Origin: Hydrogenophilales bacterium
Lineage (GTDB): Bacteria > Pseudomonadota > Gammaproteobacteria > Burkholderiales > Thiobacillaceae
Direction: 5' to 3'
Assembly: GCA_024636775.1 (NCBI GenBank)
Contig: JAGXGP010000120.1
Coordinates: 1 to 46,740 of the forward strand
DNA: 46,740 nucleotides
Below are positions 1 to 7,875 of this stretch, piece by piece. A model generated the notes under the pieces. That model made no database searches. It was not told the DNA's origin and was given only the letters and a program-made list of their open reading frames with translations. Made by a program: the position numbers and the translations under genes. Numbering within the stretch: position 1 is the first letter of the stretch; every line of letters begins with the position of its first letter.

Positions 1-453
1 CTCGACCTCTGGGTTGGACTATTTGTGATTGTGGGCATTGCCGCGCTGCTGTTTCTGACACTCAAGGTCGGCAGCATGAACACCGTAACTAACTCGGACA
101 GTTATGAGGTTGTTGCGCGTTTTGAAAACATCGGCGGACTGAAAGCCCGGGCCCCGGTTAAAAGTGCAGGCGTGGTGGTGGGGCGAGTGGCCGATGTACG
201 CTTTGACAATGAAATGTATGAGGCTGCCGTCACACTCCGTCTGGACAAGCGCTATGCTTTTCCCAAGGACACCTCGGCCGCGATCATGACTTCGGGTTTG
301 CTGGGTGAGCAATACATTGGCCTTGAAGCCGGAGGCGACAGCGTTAAACTGAAGGACAAGGACCGGATTATGATCACCCAGGATGCGGTGGTGCTGGAAA
401 ATCTGATCGGCAAATTTTTGTACGGTAAAGCTCAAGAAGGAGCGCCAGAATGA
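1..453 (+). CDS. mlaD: MlaD, MCE-domain phospholipid transport protein (5' end outside window)
   Basis: The frame is open from the first base, so the start lies upstream of the window; 150 residues are visible. It opens with a hydrophobic membrane anchor (LDLWVGLFVIVGIAALLFL) followed by an MCE domain with the motif family FENIGGLKARAPVKSAGVVVGRV and the late MCE motif GLLGEQYIGLEAGG. In the known Mla system MlaD is the hexameric periplasmic ring of the inner-membrane MlaFEDB complex and moves phospholipids between MlaC and the inner membrane. The C-terminus is short, as in E. coli MlaD, rather than the long tail of YebT/PqiB-type proteins. The stop overlaps the next start (ATGA), so translation is probably coupled. 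mlaF and mlaE are expected just upstream. Confidence 0.9.
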   Translation, partial: LDLWVGLFVIVGIAALLFLTLKVGSMNTVTNSDSYEVVARFENIGGLKARAPVKSAGVVVGRVADVRFDNEMYEAAVTLRLDKRYAFPKDTSAAIMTSGLLGEQYIGLEAGGDSVKLKDKDRIMITQDAVVLENLIGKFLYGKAQEGAPE

Positions 454-1811
454 CATTCAATACCTTGACCCGAGCATGTGTGGCAGCCGGATTGCTGCTG
501 ACCACGGTTTCTGCACAGGCGGAATCCGTCAACTTGCAGCAAGCCGTGGCCATGAGCCTGGCTGCCGACCCACGCATCAAGGAGCGTGAGCAGGTGGTTG
601 AGGCCGCGCGCGGCATGATGCAGGAAGTGCAGGGCAATGCGGGCTGGCGCGTCAGTGCCAATGCTTTTGTCGGGCTGGCACCGAAGGTTGAGGGTGGCTT
701 CTATCAGAATGGCGCGTCTTCTGGAACCACCCCGCGCTCGGACGGTGACCGGATCAATGGCGTCTCCGACTGGACGCATCTGGAATTTTCGCTGATCAAG
801 CCGCTTTATACTTTCGGCAAAATAGAGCGTTACGGTGAAGCGGCACAGGGCAATATCGACCTTAAGCGGGGCGAGCTCAAACAGACTCGCGGCGATACGA
901 TTTATGATACAAAGCGTGCCTATTACGGCTATTTGACGGCGCGCGATACCCGGGTGTTTCTGGAAGACATGCAGGGACGACTTGACCAAGCCGTACAGCG
1001 AGTGGAACGCCAACTGAAGGAAGAAACAGGCGAGTCCAAGCAATCTGACTTATATGCGTTGCAGTCCGCTAAAAGCTTGCTTGCCAAATATGTTTACCAG
1101 TCGCGCGCGATTGAAAAAATCAGCCTCGATGGTCTGAAAGTTCTGACGGGAGCGGGCCTGAAGTCTGATCTAATGGTTGCAGACGACCGTATCGAACCCG
1201 TCGCTTTTCCTCAGCTTGAATTGGCTGAGCTGCAGTCACGTGCCTTGTTGGACCGTCCCGAGATGCAGCAACTTGAGGCGGGCTTACGCGCGCGACGCGC
1301 ACTGGTTGCCGCCAAAAAGGCCGACCGCATGCCCGATGTGTATGCAGGCGTGATTGGCCAGTTCAACTACGCTTCCCAGCGCGATCGTTTGGACAATCCC
1401 TATATCAATGACCCCTTTAACGGTGGTGGGTTGACACCTATAGTCGGCGTGAAATGGGATACCGTGTTTGGGGTTGCAAGCGCGCGCGTTAACCAGGCGC
1501 AGTCGGAACTTGAAGCGATCAATCACAAAAAGGCGTTTGCGGTCGCGGGAATCCCGTTTGAAGTGGGTGAAGCCTATGCTAACGCCAAGGCCAATTACGA
1601 TTCGCAGCTGGCATTATTTGAGGGATCGTCTGCCGCTCGACGCTGGATGGTGGCCTCGCTGGCAGATTTTTCGGCCGGGGTTGAAACTGCCGACAAGGTG
1701 GCTGAAGCCCTCAAAAACTATGTCCTGACGCAGACCGAATATCTGCGTACGGTGAATGACTACAACATGAACGTGGCGCAACTTGCGCGCCTGACAGGTG
1801 AACTCAAGTAA
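450..1811 (+). CDS. TolC-family outer membrane protein inside the mla operon
   Basis: A 453-residue protein with a signal peptide of about 24 residues (cleavage after SAQA) and two repeats rich in long helices with Ala/Gln/Glu spacing typical of OEP/TolC proteins (roughly 28–230 and 250–450). The pattern 'LYTFGKIERYGEAAQGNIDLKRGE' family and a C-terminal helix ending in TEYLRTVNDYNMNVAQLARL support this. TolC proteins form trimeric outer-membrane channels with periplasmic tunnels for efflux pumps or type I secretion. The start is ATG with AAGGAG 7 bases upstream and it overlaps the mlaD stop by 4 bases. In related betaproteobacteria this slot is usually held by mlaA, the outer-membrane lipoprotein of the Mla pathway; here no lipoprotein is visible. 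The actual partner (Mla ring or the ABC-2 exporter downstream) is not shown by sequence. Confidence 0.85.
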   Translation: MTFNTLTRACVAAGLLLTTVSAQAESVNLQQAVAMSLAADPRIKEREQVVEAARGMMQEVQGNAGWRVSANAFVGLAPKVEGGFYQNGASSGTTPRSDGDRINGVSDWTHLEFSLIKPLYTFGKIERYGEAAQGNIDLKRGELKQTRGDTIYDTKRAYYGYLTARDTRVFLEDMQGRLDQAVQRVERQLKEETGESKQSDLYALQSAKSLLAKYVYQSRAIEKISLDGLKVLTGAGLKSDLMVADDRIEPVAFPQLELAELQSRALLDRPEMQQLEAGLRARRALVAAKKADRMPDVYAGVIGQFNYASQRDRLDNPYINDPFNGGGLTPIVGVKWDTVFGVASARVNQAQSELEAINHKKAFAVAGIPFEVGEAYANAKANYDSQLALFEGSSAARRWMVASLADFSAGVETADKVAEALKNYVLTQTEYLRTVNDYNMNVAQLARLTGELK

Positions 1812-1875
1812 GCCGGACGCGTCTACCTCTTGCTTGATATTGACTTGCCCCACTTTCCAACAGGATGATTTGATT

Positions 1876-2511
1876 ATGTTTCGCTCACTTTTTTTGCTAT
1901 TCGCCCTGATGGCGGGATTCAATTCCACCCAGGTACTGGCTGTGGATACCCCCCCCGATGTGCTGGCACGTACCACCACGAATGAAGTGCTGACCATATT
2001 GAAGCAGGACAAGGAACTTCAGAGTGGCAATCTGAGCAAGGTGTACCAGCTGGTCGAAGCCAAGATATTGCCTAATTTTGACTTCAACCGGATGACTCAA
2101 CTGGTCATTGGAAAACATTGGCCAAGAGCCACTGCGCAGCAGAAGCAGGCACTGGTGACCCAGTTCCGTAATCTTTTGGTTCGCACTTATGCAAGTTCTT
2201 TGACGGCTTTTACTAATCAAACCGTCGACTTCAAGCCTTTGGTAATGAAACCGGATGACACGGATGTCACCGTTCGTTCCGAGATTCGTCAACCCGGTGG
2301 ACAGCCGATTCCCATTGATTACAACATGTATAAATCCACCTTTGGCTGGAAAATATACGATGTCACCATCGATAGTGTCAGTCTGGTGACCAATTACCGC
2401 TCATCCTTTTCCAGCGCTATCCGCCAGAACGGGATTGATGGTCTGATCAAAACCCTGTCTGACCAATCGAATCGTAACTCTGTCACGCCAGCACCGCGTT
2501 CCGGCTCGTGA
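1876..2511 (+). CDS. mlaC: MlaC, periplasmic phospholipid-binding protein
   Basis: A 211-residue protein with a signal peptide of about 22 residues (FLLFALMAGFNSTQVLA) and the Ttg2D/MlaC fold. Typical segments are VEAKILPNFDFNRMTQLVIG, WPRATAQQKQALVTQFRNLL, and a C-terminal VTIDSVSLVTNYRSSFSSAI. Known MlaC shuttles single phospholipids between the outer-membrane site and MlaD. I chose ATG 1876 (AGGA ten bases upstream) rather than an upstream in-frame codon at 1798, because the extra 26 residues would precede and spoil the signal peptide. It lies 64 bases after the TolC-like gene, the largest gap inside this operon, and touches mlaB at its stop codon. Confidence 0.9.
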   Translation: MFRSLFLLFALMAGFNSTQVLAVDTPPDVLARTTTNEVLTILKQDKELQSGNLSKVYQLVEAKILPNFDFNRMTQLVIGKHWPRATAQQKQALVTQFRNLLVRTYASSLTAFTNQTVDFKPLVMKPDDTDVTVRSEIRQPGGQPIPIDYNMYKSTFGWKIYDVTIDSVSLVTNYRSSFSSAIRQNGIDGLIKTLSDQSNRNSVTPAPRSGS

Positions 2512-2786
2512 TGGAGTGTGAGGGAAACTGCTGCCGTATTTCGGGCTCAGTGACGGTGGATAGCGCCGGCGATTTGCTGCGTGAATTGCAGCCCCATTTG
2601 GCACAGAGCGTTGATACTTTGGACTTCAGCGCTGTCGAGTCCGTTGACTCGGCTGCGCTGGCCCTCGTTTTCAGTGCCATGCGTCAAACCCAGCAGGCCG
2701 GCCGTACGCTCGTTTGCACAGGTCTTCCCTCCAGCTTTGCCACCCTCGCCGAACTTTACGGGGTTACCGAACTGTTGCCCGCATGA
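2511..2786 (+). CDS. mlaB: MlaB, STAS-domain protein
   Basis: A 91-residue protein made of a single STAS domain, with the core VDTLDFSAVESVDSAALALV containing the conserved Asp-Ser of the STAS loop. MlaB binds the ATPase MlaF and stabilises the MlaFEDB complex in the cytoplasm. The start is either ATG 2511, sharing one base with the mlaC stop, or the GTG immediately before it (2508). The stop overlaps the next gene as ATGA, so it belongs to the same translationally coupled run. Confidence 0.88.
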   Translation: MECEGNCCRISGSVTVDSAGDLLRELQPHLAQSVDTLDFSAVESVDSAALALVFSAMRQTQQAGRTLVCTGLPSSFATLAELYGVTELLPA

Positions 2787-3691
2787 GCCAGGAAACGCCG
2801 GCGATTCGCGTTAGCGCACTGCATAAAAATTTCAAGCAAACCCAGGCACTTGATGGTGTCTCGCTTGAGGTTGAGCAGGGGGCTTTTTTTGGATTGCTGG
2901 GTCCGAATGGCGCGGGTAAAACCACACTCATTTCAATTCTTGCCGGGCTCACCCGCGCAAGTTCAGGCACGGCCTCGATCATGGGTCACGATGTGGTGCG
3001 GGATTATCGACAGGCGCGCCGTGCGCTCGGTGTCGTGCCGCAGGAGCTGGTCTACGATCCATTTTTCAATGTGCGCGAGACGCTGCGTATCCAGTCTGGT
3101 TTTTTTGGTCTCAAGCACAACGATGACTGGATAGACGAGATCATGCATCACCTCGATCTCACACCCCATACCGACAAAAATACGCAAAGTCTGTCGGGCG
3201 GCATGAAGCGCCGCCTGCTGGTGGCGCAGGCGCTGGTGCATAAGCCGCCGGTCATCGTGCTCGATGAGCCGACTGCCGGAGTAGACGTTGATCTGCGACG
3301 CTCGCTGTGGGCATTCATCAGCCGGCTTAATCGCGAAGGCCATACCATACTGTTGACCACACATTACCTGGAAGAAGCCGAAGCGCTGTGTGGTCGCATC
3401 GCCATGCTCAAGGCAGGACGTGTGGTTGCGCTGGATGAGACAAAAAACCTGTTGAAGCTGACCAACGAGCATTGTGCGCAGTTCCGGCTGGATGCGAAAA
3501 GCATTCCGGCAAAGTGGCAGAACCGCGTGGTGCAAGGAGTAGACGGTACCTGGGGTTTCAATTTCAGCGAGTATGCCGACCTGGAATCGCTGCTGGCCGA
3601 TTTGCGGGGTGCAGCGGTACGCGTACTCGAAATGCGGCTGCAGGAACCCGATCTGGAGGATGTCTTTACCGACATCATGAAGCGCACATGA
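2783..3691 (+). CDS. ABC-2 type exporter, ATP-binding protein (YadG-like)
   Basis: A 302-residue ABC ATPase. It shows Walker A GPNGAGKTT (residues 40–48), Q-loop VVPQELVYDP, signature LSGGM (137–141), Walker B VIVLDEP (157–163) and the switch His in LLTTHYLEEAE. The C-terminal ~80 residues resemble the extension found in drug/polysaccharide-type ABC-2 ATPases. The start ATG 2783 lies on the mlaB stop (ATGA); an upstream in-frame codon at 2714 would put 23 extra residues inside mlaB and is unlikely. With the permease that follows it forms an ABC-2 exporter that regularly accompanies mla genes in betaproteobacteria. Its substrate is unknown; a role in envelope maintenance is inferred from context only. 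Confidence 0.9.
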   Translation: MSQETPAIRVSALHKNFKQTQALDGVSLEVEQGAFFGLLGPNGAGKTTLISILAGLTRASSGTASIMGHDVVRDYRQARRALGVVPQELVYDPFFNVRETLRIQSGFFGLKHNDDWIDEIMHHLDLTPHTDKNTQSLSGGMKRRLLVAQALVHKPPVIVLDEPTAGVDVDLRRSLWAFISRLNREGHTILLTTHYLEEAEALCGRIAMLKAGRVVALDETKNLLKLTNEHCAQFRLDAKSIPAKWQNRVVQGVDGTWGFNFSEYADLESLLADLRGAAVRVLEMRLQEPDLEDVFTDIMKRT

Positions 3692-4443
3692 GCGGACTCT
3701 CAGCCCTGTTTTACAAGGAACTGCTGCGCTTCTGGAAAGTCGTGGTGCAGACCGTGGTTGCGCCGGTAGTGACGGCCTTGCTGTACCTGCTGATCTTCTC
3801 GCATGTACTGGAATCGCATGTCGAGGTTTATCCCGGTGTGTCTTACACCAGCTTTCTTGTGCCTGGCCTGGTCATGATGAGCATGTTGCAGAACGCGTTC
3901 TCCAACAGTTCGTCCAGCCTGATCCAATCCAAGATGATGGGCAGCATCGTGTTTGTACTGCTGCCGCCGTTGTCGTACCTGGAGTTTTTCCTGGCCTATC
4001 TGGGCGCTTCGGTTTTGCGTGGGCTGGTGGTGGGGGCGGGTGTGTTGGCTGTAACCCTGTGGTTTGCGCCTTTGTCGATGCCGCATCTTGGCTGGCTGCT
4101 GGCTTATGCGTTGCTGGCCTGCGGGATCATGGGTGCGCTGGGTATATTGGCGGGCGTGTGGGCGGAGAAGTTCGACCAGCTGGCAGCATTCCAGAATTTC
4201 TTGATTTTGCCGCTGACTTTTCTGTCCGGCGTGTTCTATTCGATCCATTCGCTGCCTGCATTCTGGCAGTCCGTTTCGCATGCCAACCCGGTTTTTTACC
4301 TGATTGACGGCTTTCGATATGCGTTTGTGGGGCAATCCGACACTGATCCATGGCTGGGTTTGCTGGTCTCCGGGGCCTGCTTTGTGGCAATATCGGCGAT
4401 TACCTTGTTGCTGCTCCGTAGCGGCTACAAACTCAGACACTAA
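3688..4443 (+). CDS. ABC-2 type exporter, permease (YadH-like)
   Basis: A 251-residue membrane protein of the ABC-2 family with about six hydrophobic spans. An N-terminal cytoplasmic elbow (FYKELLRFWKVVVQ) is followed by the first span, and a late segment FLSGVFYSIHSLPAFWQ resembles the ABC-2 signature of DrrB/NodJ/YadH permeases. The start ATG overlaps the ATPase stop (ATGA), confirming a two-gene exporter. The 15-base gap to ibaG suggests one transcript. It has the usual length for the family and no sign of damage. The substrate cannot be read from the sequence. Confidence 0.9.
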   Translation: MSGLSALFYKELLRFWKVVVQTVVAPVVTALLYLLIFSHVLESHVEVYPGVSYTSFLVPGLVMMSMLQNAFSNSSSSLIQSKMMGSIVFVLLPPLSYLEFFLAYLGASVLRGLVVGAGVLAVTLWFAPLSMPHLGWLLAYALLACGIMGALGILAGVWAEKFDQLAAFQNFLILPLTFLSGVFYSIHSLPAFWQSVSHANPVFYLIDGFRYAFVGQSDTDPWLGLLVSGACFVAISAITLLLLRSGYKLRH

Positions 4444-4458
4444 AGAGGCAAGATACCT

Positions 4459-4695
4459 ATGGTTACCCCCGAAGACATCAAAGGCTGGATCATCGAGAAA
4501 CTGCCGTGTGACCACATCGAAATGGAAGGCGACGGCCAGCATTTTCAGGCGACGATCGTTAGTCCGTCTTTCAGCGGCAAGAATATGATCCAGCAGCACC
4601 GACTGGTTTACGATGCATTGGGCGAGCGCATGCATGCGCAGATCCATGCGCTGTCGATGAAAACCTATACGCCTGAAGATTGGGCCGCGCGCTGA
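4459..4695 (+). CDS. ibaG: IbaG/BolA family protein
   Basis: A 78-residue BolA-fold protein, with the family segment PSFSGKNMIQQHRLVYDALG followed by IHALSMKTYTPEDW. BolA/IbaG proteins bind a [2Fe-2S] cluster together with monothiol glutaredoxins; IbaG is linked to acid stress and iron-sulfur handling in enterobacteria. Its place directly before murA with no gap (stop TGA 4693–4695, murA ATG 4696) matches the E. coli mla–ibaG–murA order, which favours ibaG over bolA proper. The ATG has AGAGGCAAG 6–14 bases upstream. Confidence 0.92.
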   Translation: MVTPEDIKGWIIEKLPCDHIEMEGDGQHFQATIVSPSFSGKNMIQQHRLVYDALGERMHAQIHALSMKTYTPEDWAAR

Positions 4696-5949
<1,254 letters not shown>

Positions 5950-5964
5950 AAACAGACATTGAAC

Positions 5965-6627
5965 ATGAGTTACTCCGGTATCACGCTGGCTTTATCCAAA
6001 GGCCGCATCTACGAAGAAACCCTGCCGCTTCTGGCGGCGGCGGGCATTACGCCGTCCGAGAACCCCGAGTCCTCGCGCAAGCTCATCATCGGCACCAACC
6101 GCGCCGACGTGCGGCTCATCATCGTGCGTGCCAGCGACGTGCCGACCTACGTGCAATACGGCGCCGCCGACCTCGGCATCGCCGGCAAGGACGTGCTCAA
6201 CGAACACGGCGGCAACGGCCTCTATCAACCGCTCGACCTGCAAATTGCACAATGCCGCATGATGGTTGCCGTGCGCGAAGGCTACGACTATGCCGGCACC
6301 GTGAAGCAGGGCGCACGCATCCGCGTTGCCACCAAATATGTCAACGCCGCGCGCGATCACTTTGCAAGCAAGGGCGTGCACATTGACCTCATCAAGCTCT
6401 ACGGTTCGATGGAACTCGCCCCGCTGGTCGGCCTTTCCGATGTCATCGTCGATCTCGTCTCCACTGGCGGCACCCTCAAGGCCAATGGCCTGGTTGCCGT
6501 CGAACACATCAGCGACATCAGTTCGCGGTTGGTGGTGAACCAGGCCGCGCTCAAACTCAAGCGCAGCCTGATCCAGCCAGTGATTGATGCATTTGCGACG
6601 GCTGTTGGATCGCGCGACACAGCGTAA
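5965..6627 (+). CDS. hisG: ATP phosphoribosyltransferase, short form (HisG)
   Basis: A 220-residue HisG_S protein that joins ATP and PRPP in the first step of histidine synthesis. The short form lacks the regulatory C-terminal domain and works as a hetero-octamer with HisZ, which is not in this window. Clear motifs are [37 protein letters not shown] and the PRPP loop [19 protein letters not shown] chose ATG 5965; a TTG two codons upstream is also possible. The murA–hisG pair is typical for betaproteobacteria, where hisD, hisC and others normally follow. Here they do not: the coding sequence is complete, but a toxin-gene remnant begins right at its stop. Confidence 0.95.
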   Translation: MSYSGITLALSKGRIYEETLPLLAAAGITPSENPESSRKLIIGTNRADVRLIIVRASDVPTYVQYGAADLGIAGKDVLNEHGGNGLYQPLDLQIAQCRMMVAVREGYDYAGTVKQGARIRVATKYVNAARDHFASKGVHIDLIKLYGSMELAPLVGLSDVIVDLVSTGGTLKANGLVAVEHISDISSRLVVNQAALKLKRSLIQPVIDAFATAVGSRDTA

Positions 6628-6628
6628 C

Positions 6629-6931
6629 GCCGCATCTATCCGGACGCTAGCCGAACTGCTGAACGGTGCCGAAAAAAGCAACGCGCCAGCGCGCTCGCTG
6701 CCCGTAGTGGGTGACTTTTGCTCCCGTCTGGAGGTGTTACCTTACGGACCCAAGGCGGCGCAGCATTACGGCAGCATTCGCAGCACACTGGAAAAGCAGG
6801 GGCAAGCCATCGGCATCAATGACCTGTATATCGCCGCCCATGCCCGCAGCGAAGGGCTGACACTCGTATCCAACAACCTGCGCGAATTCGAACGCGTGGA
6901 AGCGCTAGCAACTGGCCAGCTGGGCGATTTG
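6629..6931 (+). pseudogene. VapC-type PIN-domain toxin, N-terminally truncated remnant
   Basis: In the frame starting at 6629 the translation matches the C-terminal two thirds of type II toxin VapC/FitB-like PIN-domain nucleases: TLAELLNGAEKS, RLEVLPYGPKAAQHYG, INDLYIAAHARSEG and LTLVSNNLREFERVE. The acidic residues of the second half (E in LAEL, D in INDL, N/D region near VSNN) are present. The N-terminal strand with the essential DTN-type Asp and about 35–40 residues are missing. There is no start codon of its own; the only in-frame ATGs lie inside hisG (6584, 6587). No antitoxin gene is visible. I therefore call it a non-functional fragment, left when sequence was joined to the 3' end of hisG. 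Confidence 0.75.
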
Positions 6932-6957
6932 ACTCCTGCACCCCCCCATTCATCCCC

Positions 6958-6986
6958 TTGTACCCCGCCCATCCAAACCGTACAAT
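6958..6986 (+). promoter_or_regulatory. Sigma70-like promoter of the EPS regulator
   Basis: TTGTAC (6958–6963) and TACAAT (6981–6986) are separated by exactly 17 bases, a near-consensus sigma70 promoter. The predicted transcription start near 6993 is only about 7 bases before the ATG at 7000, so the message would be nearly leaderless. Seen by eye only; no start-site data. Confidence 0.55.
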
Positions 6987-6999
6987 CCACCCGGAAAAT

Positions 7000-7397
7000 A
7001 TGAACGCCGCCCCCCGCACCCCTCCGGAAGCCTGGCGCCTGCAAGTGCTCAAGCACCTGCAGGCCAACCCCAGCCACAGCCAGCGCCAACTGGCCGGGCA
7101 AATGGGCATCAGCCTGGGCAAGGCCAACTACTGCCTGCGCGACCTGGTCGGAAAGGGTATGGTCAAGCTCGGCAACTTCCGCAAAAACCAGAACAAGCGC
7201 CAATACGACTATCTGCTCACCCCCGCCGGGCTGGAAGATAAACCCGCATCACCCAAGCCTTCCACAAGCGCAAAGAAGCCGAATTCGAAGCCCTCCGGCG
7301 CGAGATTGAAGCCCTGAAATGCGAGTTGGAATCCTCCGAAGCCGAATGCCAGGCAGGCACACAAATAAAAAATCCGTCGGACGGTACCGCGCCTTGA
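7000..7397 (+). pseudogene. EPS-associated MarR-family regulator, frameshifted
   Basis: The first ~80 residues form a winged helix-turn-helix, with SQRQLAGQMGISLGKANYCL, LVGKGMVKLGNFRKNQNKRQ and YDYLLTPAGLEDK. This matches the family called EPS-associated MarR-type regulators, which sits at the head of exopolysaccharide loci, often in genomes with exosortases. After residue ~81 the open frame runs into an unrelated Pro/Ser/Lys tail and stops at 7317. In the +2 frame from 7245 the expected coiled coil continues (RITQAFHKRKEAEFEALRRE then IEALKCELESSEAE) to a TGA at 7395–7397. A single missing base in the run near 7240–7243 (AAA CCC instead of AAA ACC C) explains it. The DNA-binding part would still be made as a 105-residue product from ATG 7000. 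A sequencing error is possible. Confidence 0.7.
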
Positions 7398-7503
7398 GCA
7401 TTCGTCGCAATCTACTCGGTTCGGTCATTTCGCTGGCGGTATCGCATCATCGTCCCATCTTCCCGTGCTGCGGGTGTGAATTTCTGACCATGGAGATCAA
7501 ACA

Positions 7504-7875
7504 ATGACAGGGGCTTTTCCAAAAATAGAACTACCGCATTTCAGGGATTCGCGAGGTGCGCTTACCGTTATGCAGGATGTGTTGCCATTTCCGGTTAAAA
7601 GGTTTTTTTGGATAACCGGCGCAGATGAATGCTTACGTGGTGGCCATCGGCACCACCATACACGGCAATTCCTCGTTGCCTTGCAAGGCCGAGTAACTAT
7701 TCATATGGATAATGGGTTTCTGAAGGATGATGTTTTGTTGGACCATCCGAATATCGGCTTGCTTGTAGAGCCACATGACTGGCACACGATGAAATTCGAT
7801 GAGGGGGCAGTTTTGCTGGTATTTGCGTCTGAGCCATATGACCGTGATGACTATATAGACACCCCCTATGAGTGA
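7504..7875 (+). CDS. FdtA/QdtA-like cupin, dTDP-4-oxo-6-deoxyhexose 3,4-ketoisomerase
   Basis: A 123-residue cupin of the FdtA/QdtA/WxcM family. The motif GGHRHHHTRQFLVALQGRVT with its His cluster and the later LVEPHDWHTMKF are diagnostic. Family members move the keto group of dTDP-4-keto-6-deoxyglucose from C4 to C3, ready for amination. The gene overlaps the next one, an FdtB/QdtB-like aminotransferase, by 8 bases, which supports this role. GGAG lies 9 bases before the ATG. Whether the product is the galacto (Fuc3N) or gluco (Qui3N) isomer cannot be read by eye. No dTDP-glucose synthesis genes (rfbAB) are in the window. Confidence 0.85.
   Translation: MTGAFPKIELPHFRDSRGALTVMQDVLPFPVKRFFWITGADECLRGGHRHHHTRQFLVALQGRVTIHMDNGFLKDDVLLDHPNIGLLVEPHDWHTMKFDEGAVLLVFASEPYDRDDYIDTPYE

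Noticed and set aside
7462-7478. Short hairpin CCCG…CGGG before the FdtA-like gene as a terminator or riboswitch
   Set aside because: Stem of four to five bases, no T-run, no wider conserved structure.
7319-7507. 62-codon + strand frame before the FdtA-like gene
   Set aside because: Begins inside the displaced regulator tail; no similarity or codon pattern, only its end overlaps the FdtA-like start.
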